Notes: generated from the sequence alone by a model not told the origin. 64,000 nt of DNA from Amycolatopsis sp. WAC 01376 (GCF_003947415.1 NZ_QHKL01000008.1:1-64000), one strand, 5' to 3'. Counted from the stretch's first letter, positions 32,054-41,611 are shown. A program made the numbers and translations.

Positions 32054-34441
32054 GTGAGCGTGCAGGGCCTGCAGACAGTCGAGCAGAAGATCGCCGAAGA
32101 ACTCGGTGTGCGCGAAGGGCAGGTCAAGGCGGCCGTCGACCTGCTGGACGGCGGATCGACCGTGCCGTTCATCGCCCGGTACCGCAAAGAGGTCACCGGG
32201 ATGCTGGACGACACCCAGCTCCGCACCCTCGAAGAACGCCTCCGCTACCTGCGGGAACTCAACGAGCGCCGGGTCGCGGTCCTGGACTCGATCCGCAGCC
32301 AGGGCAAGCTGGACGAGGCGCTCGAAGCGTCGATCATGGCGGCGGACACCAAGTCCCGTCTCGAGGACATCTACCTGCCGTACAAGCCCAAGCGGCGGAC
32401 GAAGGCGATGATCGCCCGCGAGGCCGGTCTGGAGCCGCTCGCCGACGGGCTGCTGAGCGACCCGAACACCGACCCGCAGGCCGCGGCCGCGGTGTTCGTC
32501 GACGCCGACAAGGGAGTCGCCGACGCGCAGGCCGCGCTCGATGGCGCCCGCGCGATCCTCGTGGAACGCTTCGCCGAGGACGCCGACCTGATCGGCGAGC
32601 TGCGCGAGAAGATGTGGTCGCAGGGCCGCCTCGCGTCGAAGGTCCGCGACGGCAAGGCCGAAGAGGGCGCGAAGTTCTCCGACTACTTCGAGTTCTCCGA
32701 GCCCTACAGCAAGCTCCCCTCGCACCGGATCCTCGCGATGTTCCGCGGCGAGAAGGAAGAGATCCTCGACCTCACCATGGAGTCCGAGGAGCCCTCCGAC
32801 GAACCGCGTACAGGGCCGACCGACTACGAGACCCGCATCGCGCACAAGTTCGGCATCTCCAACGAAGGCCGCCCCGGCGACAAGTGGCTCGGCGACACCG
32901 TCCGCTGGGCGTGGCGCACGAAGATCCTGCTGCACCTGGGCATCGACCTGCGGATGCGGCTGCGCCAGTCGGCCGAGGACGACGCCGTCCGCGTGTTCGC
33001 CGCGAACCTGCGCGACCTGCTGCTCGCCGCCCCGGCGGGCACCCGCGCCACGATGGGCCTCGACCCGGGTTTCCGTACCGGCGTCAAGGTCGCCGTCGTC
33101 GACGACACCGGCAAGGTCGTCGGCACCCACGTGATCTACCCGCACCAGCCGGCGAACAAATGGGACCAGTCCATCGCCGAACTCGCCGCGCTCTGCGCCC
33201 GGCACAAGGTGGACCTGATCTCGATCGGCAACGGCACCGCGTCCCGCGAGACCGACAAACTCGCCGGCGAGCTGATCAAGAAGCACCCGGAACTGAAGCT
33301 GACCAAGGCCGTCGTCTCCGAGGCGGGCGCGTCGGTCTACTCGGCGTCGGCGTTCGCGTCGCAGGAACTGCCGGGGATGGACGTCTCGCTGCGCGGCGCG
33401 GTCTCCATCGCGCGGCGCCTGCAGGACCCGCTGGCGGAACTGGTGAAGATCGACCCGAAGTCGATCGGCGTCGGGCAGTACCAGCACGATCTGTCGGAGA
33501 TCTCGCTGTCACGGTCACTCGACGCGGTGGTCGAAGACTGCGTGAACGCCGTCGGCGTGGACGTCAACACCGCGTCGGCGCCGCTGCTGACCCGCGTCTC
33601 GGGCATCACGACCACGCTGGCGGAGAACATCGTCGCGCACCGCGACGAGAACGGTCCGTTCAAGACGCGGACCGGGCTCAAGGAGGTCGCGCGGCTCGGC
33701 CCCAAGGCCTTCGAACAGTGCGCGGGCTTCCTCCGGATCCCGGACGGCGACGACCCGCTCGACTCGTCCTCGGTGCACCCCGAGGCCTATCCGGTGGTGC
33801 GGCGGATCCTGAGCTCGACCGGCACGGACATCCGCGCGCTGATCGGCAACTCGCGGACACTGCAGGCGCTGAAGCCCACGGAGTTCGTCGACGACACCTT
33901 CGGCCTCCCGACGGTGACCGACATCCTCGCCGAACTCGAAAAGCCGGGCCGCGACCCGCGTCCGGCGTTCAAGACCGCGACTTTCGCCGAGGGTGTCGAG
34001 AAGATCGGCGACCTCAAGCCGGGAATGCGGCTGGAAGGCGTCGTGACGAACGTGGCCGCGTTCGGCGCGTTCATCGACGTCGGCGTGCACCAGGACGGGC
34101 TCGCGCATGTCTCGGCGCTGTCGAAGAACTTCGTCAAGGACCCGCGTGAGGTCGTGAAACCCGGCGACATCGTCAAGGTGAAGGTGCTGGAAGTCGACGT
34201 GCCGCGCAAGCGGATCTCGCTGACCCTGCGGCTGGACGACGAGCCCGGCCGTCCCGCTCGCGAGCAGGGCGGCGGCGGTGGCGGCGGTCGTGACCGCGGC
34301 CAGGGCGGTCAGCGTCAAGGTGGGCAGCGTCAGGGCGGCCAGGGCGGCGGTAACCGAGGCGGGAACCGGGGCGGGAACTCCGGTAGCGGTGGCGGCGGCT
34401 CGCTGGCGGACGCCCTCCGCAAGGCCGGCTACGGCAAGTAA
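32054..34441 (+). CDS. tex: Tex-family RNA-binding transcription accessory protein
   Basis: A 795-residue protein with the Tex order: N-terminal helical domain, YqgF-like RNase H fold (GLDPGFRTGVKVAVVD around residue 335), tandem helix-hairpin-helix (LTRVSGITTTLAENIVAHRDENGPF) and a C-terminal S1 RNA-binding domain (GMRLEGVVTNVAAFGAFIDVGVHQDGLAHVS). The tail of about 55 residues is Gly/Arg/Gln-rich, common in actinobacterial Tex and likely disordered RNA-binding. GTG 32054 is selected because AGGAG lies 7 nt upstream; two more GTGs lie within 6 bp. It shares its promoter region with the divergent chitinase. Confidence 0.94.
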   Translation: MSVQGLQTVEQKIAEELGVREGQVKAAVDLLDGGSTVPFIARYRKEVTGMLDDTQLRTLEERLRYLRELNERRVAVLDSIRSQGKLDEALEASIMAADTKSRLEDIYLPYKPKRRTKAMIAREAGLEPLADGLLSDPNTDPQAAAAVFVDADKGVADAQAALDGARAILVERFAEDADLIGELREKMWSQGRLASKVRDGKAEEGAKFSDYFEFSEPYSKLPSHRILAMFRGEKEEILDLTMESEEPSDEPRTGPTDYETRIAHKFGISNEGRPGDKWLGDTVRWAWRTKILLHLGIDLRMRLRQSAEDDAVRVFAANLRDLLLAAPAGTRATMGLDPGFRTGVKVAVVDDTGKVVGTHVIYPHQPANKWDQSIAELAALCARHKVDLISIGNGTASRETDKLAGELIKKHPELKLTKAVVSEAGASVYSASAFASQELPGMDVSLRGAVSIARRLQDPLAELVKIDPKSIGVGQYQHDLSEISLSRSLDAVVEDCVNAVGVDVNTASAPLLTRVSGITTTLAENIVAHRDENGPFKTRTGLKEVARLGPKAFEQCAGFLRIPDGDDPLDSSSVHPEAYPVVRRILSSTGTDIRALIGNSRTLQALKPTEFVDDTFGLPTVTDILAELEKPGRDPRPAFKTATFAEGVEKIGDLKPGMRLEGVVTNVAAFGAFIDVGVHQDGLAHVSALSKNFVKDPREVVKPGDIVKVKVLEVDVPRKRISLTLRLDDEPGRPAREQGGGGGGGRDRGQGGQRQGGQRQGGQGGGNRGGNRGGNSGSGGGGSLADALRKAGYGK

Positions 34442-34453
34442 GCACTCAGGCGT

Positions 34454-34506
34454 GCAATGAAAGGACCGTTCCTTGCAAATTTCGCAAGGAACGGTCCTTT
34501 CATTGC
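34454..34506. terminator. Perfect 23-bp hairpin between tex and acyl-CoA dehydrogenase
   Basis: Arms GCAATGAAAGGACCGTTCC... and their exact complement, 23 bp, around a 7-nt loop AAATTTC. It lies 12 bp after the tex stop and 10 bp before the convergent stop, so it serves both strands. The core AAGGACCGTTCCTT is similar in style to, but not the same as, the GTGAAGGACCCC palindromes elsewhere in the window. Confidence 0.8.
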
Positions 34507-34516
34507 AGCCGTCGGC

Positions 34517-36247
34517 TCAGGGGTTCATGGCGTAGGCGCCCGAGAGGTCCCGCACCAGTGACCACACGTGATCGAAGCGCGTCGCGTCGACGACCGGCTT
34601 CCGGATCGACGCCAGCGCGAGCGCCTGCTGCGCCTCGGTCGAGGACGACTTCCCGTGCAGATCGATCGCGGTGACGCTGAAGTCCTGCACCAGGATGGCG
34701 AAGATCTGGTCGACGACCTCGGTCTCGATGCCGGTGATCTCCGCCTGCTCCAGCACCAGCTGCCCGTAGACGACCAACGTGAACAGTTCGGTCAGCGCGA
34801 GGCCGAAGTCGATGTCCTGCTGCTGCGCCTCGTCCGGCGCGGCTTCGGTGAACAGCTTCACCAGCGCCTCGGCCTGCTCGGTGAACCGCGCGACGTTCGG
34901 GATCGCGGACGCCTTGGTGTAGGCCTCACGCCAGTCGTGGAACCGCACCTTCGACAGGCCGCGCGCGGGGCCCTGGCGGAACAGGAACTCGTCGTCGGCC
35001 GCGTCGGACCGGGTCGGCACCGGCTCGTAGGCCTGCGGCGCGAACAGGTACGCGGGCACGAACTTCGCGATCAGCGCGAGGTTCACCGCCACCGTGCCTT
35101 CCAGCTTCGGCAGGCCGTCGATGTCGTTCTTGGACATCGCGAGGTAGGTGTCGGCCTCGAAACCCTTGGCCGCCACCACATCCGCGACCAGGCCGATGAC
35201 CTTCTGCGCCTCGGTGGTCACCTTCATCTTGGTGATCGGGTTGAACAGCAGGTACCGGCGGTCGTCCGCGTTCGCGCTGCGGAAGTAGTCCACGGCACGG
35301 TCGGAGAACAGCTTCATCGCGACGAGCCGCGCGTACGCCTCGACGAATTCCCGGCGCACGTGCGGGAAATCGGTGACCTTCTTCCCGTAGAGCACCCGGT
35401 TGTGCGCGTGCGTGATCGCCTCGTACAGCGAGTGCGTCGACATCCCGATGCCGCCGAAGCACAGGTTGAACTTGCCGATGTTGACCGTGTTCAGCGCCGC
35501 GGAGAACGCGTCGGCGCCGACGTGCAGAATGTCCTCTTCGGACACCGGGTAGTCGTTGAGCTCGAACTCGGCGACGTACATCTGCGACGGGACGACGTTC
35601 TTCACCACACGGTAGTTCGGGTGCTCCGAGTCCGCGTAGAAGAACACGTACTGGTCCGGTCCCTCGACGCCGTCGATGCGGCCGAACACGGACACGGTGC
35701 GCGCACAGTTTCCGTTGCCGATGTAGTACTTCGACCCGTTCGCGCGGTAGCCGCCGTCGCCGTCCGGGGTGAGCACGAGGTCCGACGAGTAGATGTCGGC
35801 GCCGTGCTCCTTTTCGGACAGTCCGAACGCGGCGACGCCGCCGGCCGCGAGCGAGTCCGCCGCGCGTTTGCGGGCGGCCTCGTTCGCGCTCTGCCACACC
35901 GGGCCGAGGCCGAGGATGGTGACCTGCCACGGGTACCAGTAGTTCAGGCCGTAGAAGCCGAGGATTTCCGACAGGGCCGCGACCCGCGCGGTGTCCCAGC
36001 GCTTGTCGGGGTTCCCCTCGGCGTTGGCGCCAGGAGTGAGGAACGTCGAGAACAGCCCTTCCTTGCCCGCGAACTCGATGAAGTCCGCGTAGAAGGTCCG
36101 GTCGTGGTAGTCCTCGACGAGTTTGCGTTTGCCGCGCTGTTCGAACCATTCGATGGTGGCACGCAGCAGGCGACGCGTCTCCGGGTCGAACTGCCGTGGG
36201 TCGTACCCGCCCGGGTTCAGCAACAACGCGGTCGCCTTTTCGCTCAT
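34517..36247 (-). CDS. Acyl-CoA dehydrogenase family protein (long form)
   Basis: A 576-residue flavoenzyme, longer than the usual 380-400 residues because of an extended C-terminal helical domain, as in the large FadE-type dehydrogenases. The FAD and substrate region carries FGLSEKEHGADIYSSDLVL and GSKYYIGNGNCA; the helical domain has MSTHSLYEAITHAHNRVLYGKKV. ATG 36247 follows AGGAG at 5 nt; GTG 36253 just upstream is less good. It would oxidise an acyl-CoA to the enoyl-CoA, passing electrons to ETF. The gene has no partner in an operon. Confidence 0.9.
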   Translation of the reverse strand: MSEKATALLLNPGGYDPRQFDPETRRLLRATIEWFEQRGKRKLVEDYHDRTFYADFIEFAGKEGLFSTFLTPGANAEGNPDKRWDTARVAALSEILGFYGLNYWYPWQVTILGLGPVWQSANEAARKRAADSLAAGGVAAFGLSEKEHGADIYSSDLVLTPDGDGGYRANGSKYYIGNGNCARTVSVFGRIDGVEGPDQYVFFYADSEHPNYRVVKNVVPSQMYVAEFELNDYPVSEEDILHVGADAFSAALNTVNIGKFNLCFGGIGMSTHSLYEAITHAHNRVLYGKKVTDFPHVRREFVEAYARLVAMKLFSDRAVDYFRSANADDRRYLLFNPITKMKVTTEAQKVIGLVADVVAAKGFEADTYLAMSKNDIDGLPKLEGTVAVNLALIAKFVPAYLFAPQAYEPVPTRSDAADDEFLFRQGPARGLSKVRFHDWREAYTKASAIPNVARFTEQAEALVKLFTEAAPDEAQQQDIDFGLALTELFTLVVYGQLVLEQAEITGIETEVVDQIFAILVQDFSVTAIDLHGKSSSTEAQQALALASIRKPVVDATRFDHVWSLVRDLSGAYAMNP

Positions 36248-36272
36248 GGTCACTCCTGGTCAGCCGAAGTTA

Positions 36273-37610
36273 CTACCCGGTAACCGTAGCGCGCCGCTTC
36301 GCCGTCCGGCCACCGAACTCGATCGAAGTCACCTCCCCGCGGTCATTCCGCAGGAAACGCGCGGTGGGCTTGCGGGTGTCGGCGGCCGGGGCGATCGCGT
36401 CGCCGCCCACGAAGACGGCCGCGAACGGCGGCGGCGACGGGAAGTCCTCGATCTCGGCGACCAGCTGGGCCCACAGCGCGCCGTCGCGGTCGCTGACCAC
36501 GAACGCCAGGTCACCGGTCTGGTAGCGGCCGAGGTACTCGGCGATATCCGGCTGGGGCACCGGCGGCGGGCTCGCGAGCGGAGGCAACCCGACCAGGTTC
36601 TCCAGGCACCAGTCGACGATCTTCGCGCCCAGCGCGGAGCCGCCCGCGCTGTTGGTCAGCACCGTGACGGCGAAGTCCTCCTCCGGAATGGTCACGAACT
36701 CCGACAGCTGCAGATTGCTCACGTTGCCGCCGTGCCGGACCAGCCGGGCCGCGCCGTGGGTGGTGTGCAGCCAGCTCAGCCCGACCTCTTCGAACCGCAG
36801 CGCGGCCTTGCGCTGCGGCGCGCGCATGAGGTCGCGGGTGGCTTCGCTGATCGGCGGCTTGCCCTCGGCCTCGCCGGTCAGGAAGAACCGGGCCCATTTC
36901 AGCTGGTCGCCCGCCGTCGACCACAGTCCGCCGCTCGCGCTGTCCGCGCGGGTGAGGCCCACGGTGTGCTCGACCGCCGGTCCGCCGTCGCGCAGCACGT
37001 GCCCGACGGCGTGATGGCGCGTGAGCACCTCCCACGGCAGGTAATACGAATCGGTCATGCCCAGCGGTTCGAGCAGCCGCGCGCGGACCACGTCCTCGAA
37101 GGGTTCGCCCGCCACCACCTCGACGACCCGGCCTGCCAGCTGGAACCCGGCGTTGCAGTAGGAGAACACCTCGCCGGGCGCGAAGTTCTGCGGCAGGTCA
37201 CCGAACTTCGCGATCGCGAGGGCCAGCGCGTCGTCACCCCACCCGGTGGTGAAGTCCACGTCGCCGAGGAATCCGGCGGAGTGCGTGAGCAGATGGCGCA
37301 GCGTCACCGTCGTCCGCGCCACCGGATCCGCCAAGGGGAGATCGGGAAGGTATTCGACGACCGGCCGGTCCAGGTCCAGCACACCGTCTTCGACCAGGGC
37401 CAGCACGGCTGCCGCGGCGAAGGTCTTGCTGGTGGAGCCGATCATGAACAGGGTGCCGGGATCGACCGGAAGCCCGGTGTCCACACTGGACACTCCGGTG
37501 GCGAACACCGACTCCTCGCCGCGATGCGTCACCCCCACCACGGCTCCCGGGACCCCCGCCCCGCGCGCCTCCTCTTCGAGCACGCTTCGCAGATCCTGAA
37601 CGTTCGACAC
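36273..37610 (-). CDS. Serine hydrolase of the class C beta-lactamase / DD-peptidase family
   Basis: A 445-residue protein with the three active-site motifs: S59-T-S-K62, Y151-C-N153 and a KTG-like RHGGN near residue 312. A C-terminal extension of about 80 residues forms a separate beta domain. There is no signal peptide, so it is probably a cytoplasmic esterase or peptidase (EstB/Pab87-like) rather than a resistance enzyme. The start at 37610 (MSNVQDLRSVLEEE) is in keeping with the family. It is divergent from the helicase gene. Confidence 0.87.
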   Translation of the reverse strand: MSNVQDLRSVLEEEARGAGVPGAVVGVTHRGEESVFATGVSSVDTGLPVDPGTLFMIGSTSKTFAAAAVLALVEDGVLDLDRPVVEYLPDLPLADPVARTTVTLRHLLTHSAGFLGDVDFTTGWGDDALALAIAKFGDLPQNFAPGEVFSYCNAGFQLAGRVVEVVAGEPFEDVVRARLLEPLGMTDSYYLPWEVLTRHHAVGHVLRDGGPAVEHTVGLTRADSASGGLWSTAGDQLKWARFFLTGEAEGKPPISEATRDLMRAPQRKAALRFEEVGLSWLHTTHGAARLVRHGGNVSNLQLSEFVTIPEEDFAVTVLTNSAGGSALGAKIVDWCLENLVGLPPLASPPPVPQPDIAEYLGRYQTGDLAFVVSDRDGALWAQLVAEIEDFPSPPPFAAVFVGGDAIAPAADTRKPTARFLRNDRGEVTSIEFGGRTAKRRATVTG

Positions 37611-37885
37611 CCGTGTCCCCTTTCGTCCGGTCAGGCCAGCGTTTCACCGCGACGCGGCGTCCGGCTCGTCCGAACCGACGAACATCGGCGGACCGGTGCG
37701 GGCGACATCACGTAGCCCCGGAGATCACGACCCAGTACACTGGACAACGCGGTCCGCTCAGTTCTGCCTCGGGCCGCGTTTCGTTGTCGAAGACCACGCG
37801 CCGCGGCCCCCCGAGGTCTGCGCCGGGCAGGACAACCCTTTCTATCCTTACGGAGATACCAGGGCGCACCTGTGCCCACACGCTT

Positions 37886-39532
37886 ATGAGCACACCTACC
37901 TTCACCGAACTCGGCCTGCCCAAGACCCTCGTGGACTCGCTCGCCGAACAGGGCGTCACCAGCCCGTTCCCCATCCAGGCCGCCACGCTGCCGCATTCGC
38001 TGGCGGGCCGTGACGTCCTCGGCCGCGGCCGCACCGGCTCCGGCAAGACCTACGGCTTCGTGCTGCCCGTCCTGGCCCGGCTCGCCGCCGGCCCGACCCG
38101 GCGCCGCCCCGGCCGTCCGCGCGCGCTGATCCTGGCGCCGACCCGCGAGCTGGCCACCCAGATCGAGGCGTCGTTCGTGCCGCTGGCCAAGCCGCTCGGC
38201 CTCAAGGTCACCACCATCTTCGGCGGCGTCAGCCCCAACCCGCAGATCACCCGCCTGCGTGACGGCGTCGACATCGTCGTCGCCTGCCCCGGCAGGCTCG
38301 CCGACCACATGCGTTCGGGCGAGGTGAAGCTCGACAACATCGAGGTCACCGTCCTGGACGAGGCCGACCACATGGCCGACCTCGGCTTCCTGCCCGACGT
38401 CCGGCGCATCATGGCCGAGACCCCGGAGCGCGGGCAGCGGCTGCTGTTCTCCGCGACCCTCGACGCGGGCGTCGACGTGCTGGTCAAGCGCTTCATGCAC
38501 AACCCGGTCACGCACAGCGTCGACTCGGCCCAGTCGCCGGTCTCGACCATGAAGCACCACGTGCTGCACCTGGAGGAGACCCACCGGCTGGCGGTGCTGA
38601 TCGACCTCACCGCCGCACCCGGCCGCACGCTGGTGTTCACCCGCACGAAGCACCGCGCCAAGCAGCTGACGCGCAAGCTCATGGCCTCCGGTGTGCCGGC
38701 GGTCGAACTGCACGGCAACCTCGGGCAGACCGCGCGCACGCGCAACCTGGAGGCGTTCTCCTCCGGCGCGGCGAAGACGCTGGTCGCGACCGACATCGCC
38801 GCCCGCGGCATCCACGTCGACGACGTGACGCTGGTCATCCACGCCGACCCGCCCGTCGAGCACAAGGCGTACCTGCACCGGTCCGGCCGGACCGCGCGGG
38901 CCGGGGCGTCCGGCACCGTCGTCACGCTGATGACCGACGCGCAGGTCGGCGACGTCCGCGACCTCACCCGCAAGGCAGGCATCAAGCCGACCACGACGCA
39001 GCTCGGCCCCGGCCACCCGCTGCTGTCGGAGCTGGCGCCCGGCGAGCGTTCGTTCACCGCGTCGCCGCGTCAGCCGATCGTGGACATGCGGCCGAAGCGC
39101 GTCAGCGCCAGCGGCGAAGCCATCCCGGGCAAGGGTGACGACGAAGACCGTCCGGCAGGCGGCCGTGGCCGCGGCAGCCGCGCCGGTCGCGGCCGAGGCC
39201 CCTCCGTCGGTGGCAGGGGTGCTTCCGGTGGTGGCTCGCGTCGCGGCGGCGCTGGTGGCTCTTCGGAAGGCCGTACGCGTCAGCCCCGCGCCGAGGGCGA
39301 CCGCCGTGGCGGCGCTCCCGCCGGCCAGGGCGGCCGTCGCGCGGCCGAGTCCACCGGACGTCGCGAAGGTGCGCCCAAGGCCGGCGGCCAGGGCCGTCGC
39401 GGTGCCGCCGACTCCCAGCCGCGCCGGGCTTCCGGTGCGGGCAAGGCCCAGTCCGGTGGCGCTCCGGCCCGCCGGGGCGGTGCCGCCGCGTTCTCCTCGG
39501 GCACCCGCGCCGGCTCGCGCCGCTCGCGCTAG
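37886..39532 (+). CDS. DEAD-box ATP-dependent RNA helicase
   Basis: A 548-residue helicase: Q-motif region PFPIQAATLP, Walker A GRTGSGKT (48-55), motif II as VLDEADHMADLGF (around residue 158), SAT as LLFSATLD, and motif VI HRSGRTARAG. The last 160 residues are Gly/Arg/Ala-rich and low in complexity, typical of the actinobacterial RhlE/DbpA-like branch and probably RNA-binding. ATG 37886 begins the family N-terminus MSTPTFTELGLP. A 275-bp leader separates it from the divergent serine hydrolase gene. Confidence 0.93.
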   Translation: MSTPTFTELGLPKTLVDSLAEQGVTSPFPIQAATLPHSLAGRDVLGRGRTGSGKTYGFVLPVLARLAAGPTRRRPGRPRALILAPTRELATQIEASFVPLAKPLGLKVTTIFGGVSPNPQITRLRDGVDIVVACPGRLADHMRSGEVKLDNIEVTVLDEADHMADLGFLPDVRRIMAETPERGQRLLFSATLDAGVDVLVKRFMHNPVTHSVDSAQSPVSTMKHHVLHLEETHRLAVLIDLTAAPGRTLVFTRTKHRAKQLTRKLMASGVPAVELHGNLGQTARTRNLEAFSSGAAKTLVATDIAARGIHVDDVTLVIHADPPVEHKAYLHRSGRTARAGASGTVVTLMTDAQVGDVRDLTRKAGIKPTTTQLGPGHPLLSELAPGERSFTASPRQPIVDMRPKRVSASGEAIPGKGDDEDRPAGGRGRGSRAGRGRGPSVGGRGASGGGSRRGGAGGSSEGRTRQPRAEGDRRGGAPAGQGGRRAAESTGRREGAPKAGGQGRRGAADSQPRRASGAGKAQSGGAPARRGGAAAFSSGTRAGSRRSR

Positions 39533-39540
39533 CTCGTCCT

Positions 39541-39702
39541 GACGGCCGCCACGCTGGATCCGGCGGCCGTCACGCGTGATCAGACGGACGACACGCGTGA
39601 TCAGACGGACGACACTGCGTCGGCAAGCCCGACTCGGCGTGGCGTCCGTCTGATCACGTGAGCCGTCCGTCTGATCACGTGAGCCGGCCGTTCGATCACG
39701 CG
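39541..39702. repeat. Terminator hairpin plus two inverted pairs of a 21-bp tandem repeat
   Basis: A GC hairpin (39541-39571, arms GACGGCCGCC/GGCGGCCGTC) ends the helicase gene. Then come two exact 21-bp copies starting ACGCGTGATCAGACGG (39572-39592, 39593-39613), a 29-bp spacer, and two exact 21-bp copies in inverse orientation starting CGTCCGTCTGATCACG (39643-39663, 39664-39684), plus a decayed fifth unit running into the desaturase stop. The whole can fold into a long cruciform. Confidence 0.8.
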
Positions 39703-40628
39703 TTTCGGGCGGCGGTGCGGGCGGCAGCGGCCGCGCGACGCTCTTCGAAGCGGGACGCCTGGGTGTCGAGGGCCTTCAGGAACTGGTCGAGTTCGTCTCG
39801 AGCCTTCTCCCCTACCTCGCCGAGCCCTTCGAGCTCGAAGATCTTCCACTGCCGCAGCAACGGCCAGATCACCTCGTCGTGGTGGATCCGCAGGTCGTAG
39901 ATGCCCGCCTTCGCGATCAGCGCGGCCTTCCGCACGAAGCTCGGGATCACCGCGCCCGGCATCTGGAACTGGACGACCTCGTCGGTGATGGCGCGCATCA
40001 TCGCGTCGGGTGAAAGCTCCAACGAGGCCTGCACCAGGTTCCGGTAGAAGACCATGTGCAGGTTCTCGTCCATCGCGACTCGCGAGAGCAGCTTCTCGCA
40101 CATCGGATCCTGCGTGTACTTGCCCGTGTTGCGATGCGAAAGCCGCGTCGCCAGCTCCTGGAACGACACGTACGCGAAGACGTTCAGCAACGCTTTGTCG
40201 CCGCTGTCGTACCCGGCCTGCATGGTCTGCATCCGCGCCCGCTCCAGCTCGACCGGGTCCACCGCGCGCGTCACCAGCAGGTAGTCGCGGATGCAGATGC
40301 CGTGGCGGCCCTCCTCGGCCGTCCAGCGATGCACCCACGTGCCCCACGCGCCGTCGCGGCCGAACGCCCGCTCGATCTCGCGGTGGTAGCTCGGCAGGTT
40401 GTCCTCGGTGAGGAGGTTGACCTCCAGCGAGGTCCGCGCGATGGGCGACACCCGTGACTGCTCGGGATCCCACGGCTCGCCGCCCAGTTCGGCGAAGTTC
40501 TTGCCCTCGCTCCACGGCACGTACTCGTGCGGCATCCATTCCTTGGCGACCGAGAGATGCCGGTTGAGGTTTTCCTCGACCGTTCCCTCCAGCTCGAGCA
40601 TCAGCCGGGTGCTTTCGGGGACCGTCAT
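39696..40628 (-). CDS. Acyl-[acyl-carrier-protein] desaturase (DesA-type di-iron)
   Basis: A 310-residue soluble di-iron desaturase that introduces a double bond into acyl-ACP. Iron-ligand motifs are present: EENLNRH near residue 18, WTAEEGRHGICIRDYL (about 102-117) and DENLHMVFYRNL (about 188-199). ATG 40628 follows AAGGA at 8-9 nt. A perfect 31-bp palindrome lies 35 bp upstream. In mycobacteria desA genes are controlled by a TetR-type regulator (MadR) at a palindrome; whether this is the same system is inference. Confidence 0.9.
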   Translation of the reverse strand: MTVPESTRLMLELEGTVEENLNRHLSVAKEWMPHEYVPWSEGKNFAELGGEPWDPEQSRVSPIARTSLEVNLLTEDNLPSYHREIERAFGRDGAWGTWVHRWTAEEGRHGICIRDYLLVTRAVDPVELERARMQTMQAGYDSGDKALLNVFAYVSFQELATRLSHRNTGKYTQDPMCEKLLSRVAMDENLHMVFYRNLVQASLELSPDAMMRAITDEVVQFQMPGAVIPSFVRKAALIAKAGIYDLRIHHDEVIWPLLRQWKIFELEGLGEVGEKARDELDQFLKALDTQASRFEERRAAAAARTAARNA

Positions 40629-40662
40629 GCGTTTCGTCCTTCCAGGGTACGGAAAACGCCTA

Positions 40663-40693
40663 CCTACGACACCGTAACTTACGGTGTCGTAGG
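40663..40693. promoter_or_regulatory. Perfect 31-bp palindrome upstream of the desaturase
   Basis: CCTACGACACCGTAA, one C, then TTACGGTGTCGTAGG: 15-bp arms with no mismatch and a single central base, so it is too tight to be an RNA hairpin and is better read as a protein-binding site. It lies 35 bp before the desaturase ATG and 25 bp past the ABC permease start side. It is probably a TetR-type operator for lipid unsaturation control. Confidence 0.65.
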
Positions 40694-40717
40694 TTTGCCA
40701 CCTCCGGAAGGTGAACG

Positions 40718-41611
40718 CTAAAGCGAGGCCGTCAGCCCCCGTGCACGCAGGACCGAACGCTCCAGTGGGCGGAACAGCACCAGCTCGATGCCGACGCCGA
40801 CCAGCAAGATCAGGAAGATGGCCGACATCACGGCCTCCATGCTGTTGAACGACGAGCCCTCGTGCAGGTACGCGCCGAGTCCCTTGCCGAGCGCCGGGGA
40901 CAGCGCGATCAGCTCGGCGGCCATCAGCGAACGCCACGAGAACGCCCAGCCCTGTTTGAGTCCGGCGAGGAAACCGGGCAGCGCGGCGGGCAGCAGGATG
41001 TGCCGGGCGGAGGACAGCCTGCTCGCCCCCATCACCTGGCCGACGCGCGGCAGGATCGGCGGGATCTGGTCGATACCGGCGACGAGGCCGTTGGCGATCG
41101 AAGGCACCGAACCCAGCAGCACCACGAAGTAGATCGAAGCGTCGTTCAGCCCGAACCACAGGATCGCCGCGGGCACCCAGGCCACCGACGGAAGGCTTTG
41201 CAGCCCGGTCAGGAACGGTCCGACCGCGGCACGCACGACCCGGACCTTCGCCACCAGCAGGCCGAGCGGGGTCCCGATGACCACGCCGATCAGGAAGCCG
41301 AGCGCGGCCCGGTGCACCGACGTCCAGACGAATTCGAAGATCTCGCCGTCGACGGTGATGCCGACGATTTCGTCCCAGACCGCGAGCGGCGAGGGAAGCA
41401 TGGCCTCCGGCCAGAACGCGGCGGCCCACAAGGCCTGCCACAGCGCGACCAGCAAGGCCAGGAAGACCAACGGCGGCACGAAGCCGCGCAGGAACCGCTT
41501 CCCCCGGCTTTCCCGGCGCTCCCCGGTGGGGGTGTCGAGCGTGTCGAGCCCCGCGCCGACGGCCTCGTCCGCCGCTGATGCCTCTACGTCAGGGCGGTCA
41601 AGCCGCGGCAT
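40718..41611 (-). CDS. ABC transporter permease, sulfonate/nitrate/taurine type
   Basis: A 297-residue inner-membrane permease with six or so helices and the EAA-type loop GASRLSSARHILLPAALPGFLAGLKQG (about 192-218). It resembles SsuC/TauC/NrtB. It overlaps the ATPase gene by 14 bp and is the last gene of a leftward importer operon. Its substrate follows from the binding protein, which does not settle between sulfonate, nitrate and similar. Confidence 0.88.
   Translation of the reverse strand: MPRLDRPDVEASAADEAVGAGLDTLDTPTGERRESRGKRFLRGFVPPLVFLALLVALWQALWAAAFWPEAMLPSPLAVWDEIVGITVDGEIFEFVWTSVHRAALGFLIGVVIGTPLGLLVAKVRVVRAAVGPFLTGLQSLPSVAWVPAAILWFGLNDASIYFVVLLGSVPSIANGLVAGIDQIPPILPRVGQVMGASRLSSARHILLPAALPGFLAGLKQGWAFSWRSLMAAELIALSPALGKGLGAYLHEGSSFNSMEAVMSAIFLILLVGVGIELVLFRPLERSVLRARGLTASL

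Noticed and set aside
36273..37610. Beta-lactamase resistance gene
   Set aside because: SxxK and YxN motifs are present, but there is no export signal and a long C-terminal domain, which fits cytoplasmic esterase/peptidase relatives better.
39572..39702. Short CRISPR array
   Set aside because: The 21-bp units are directly abutting without spacers and appear in inverted pairs; no cas gene nearby.
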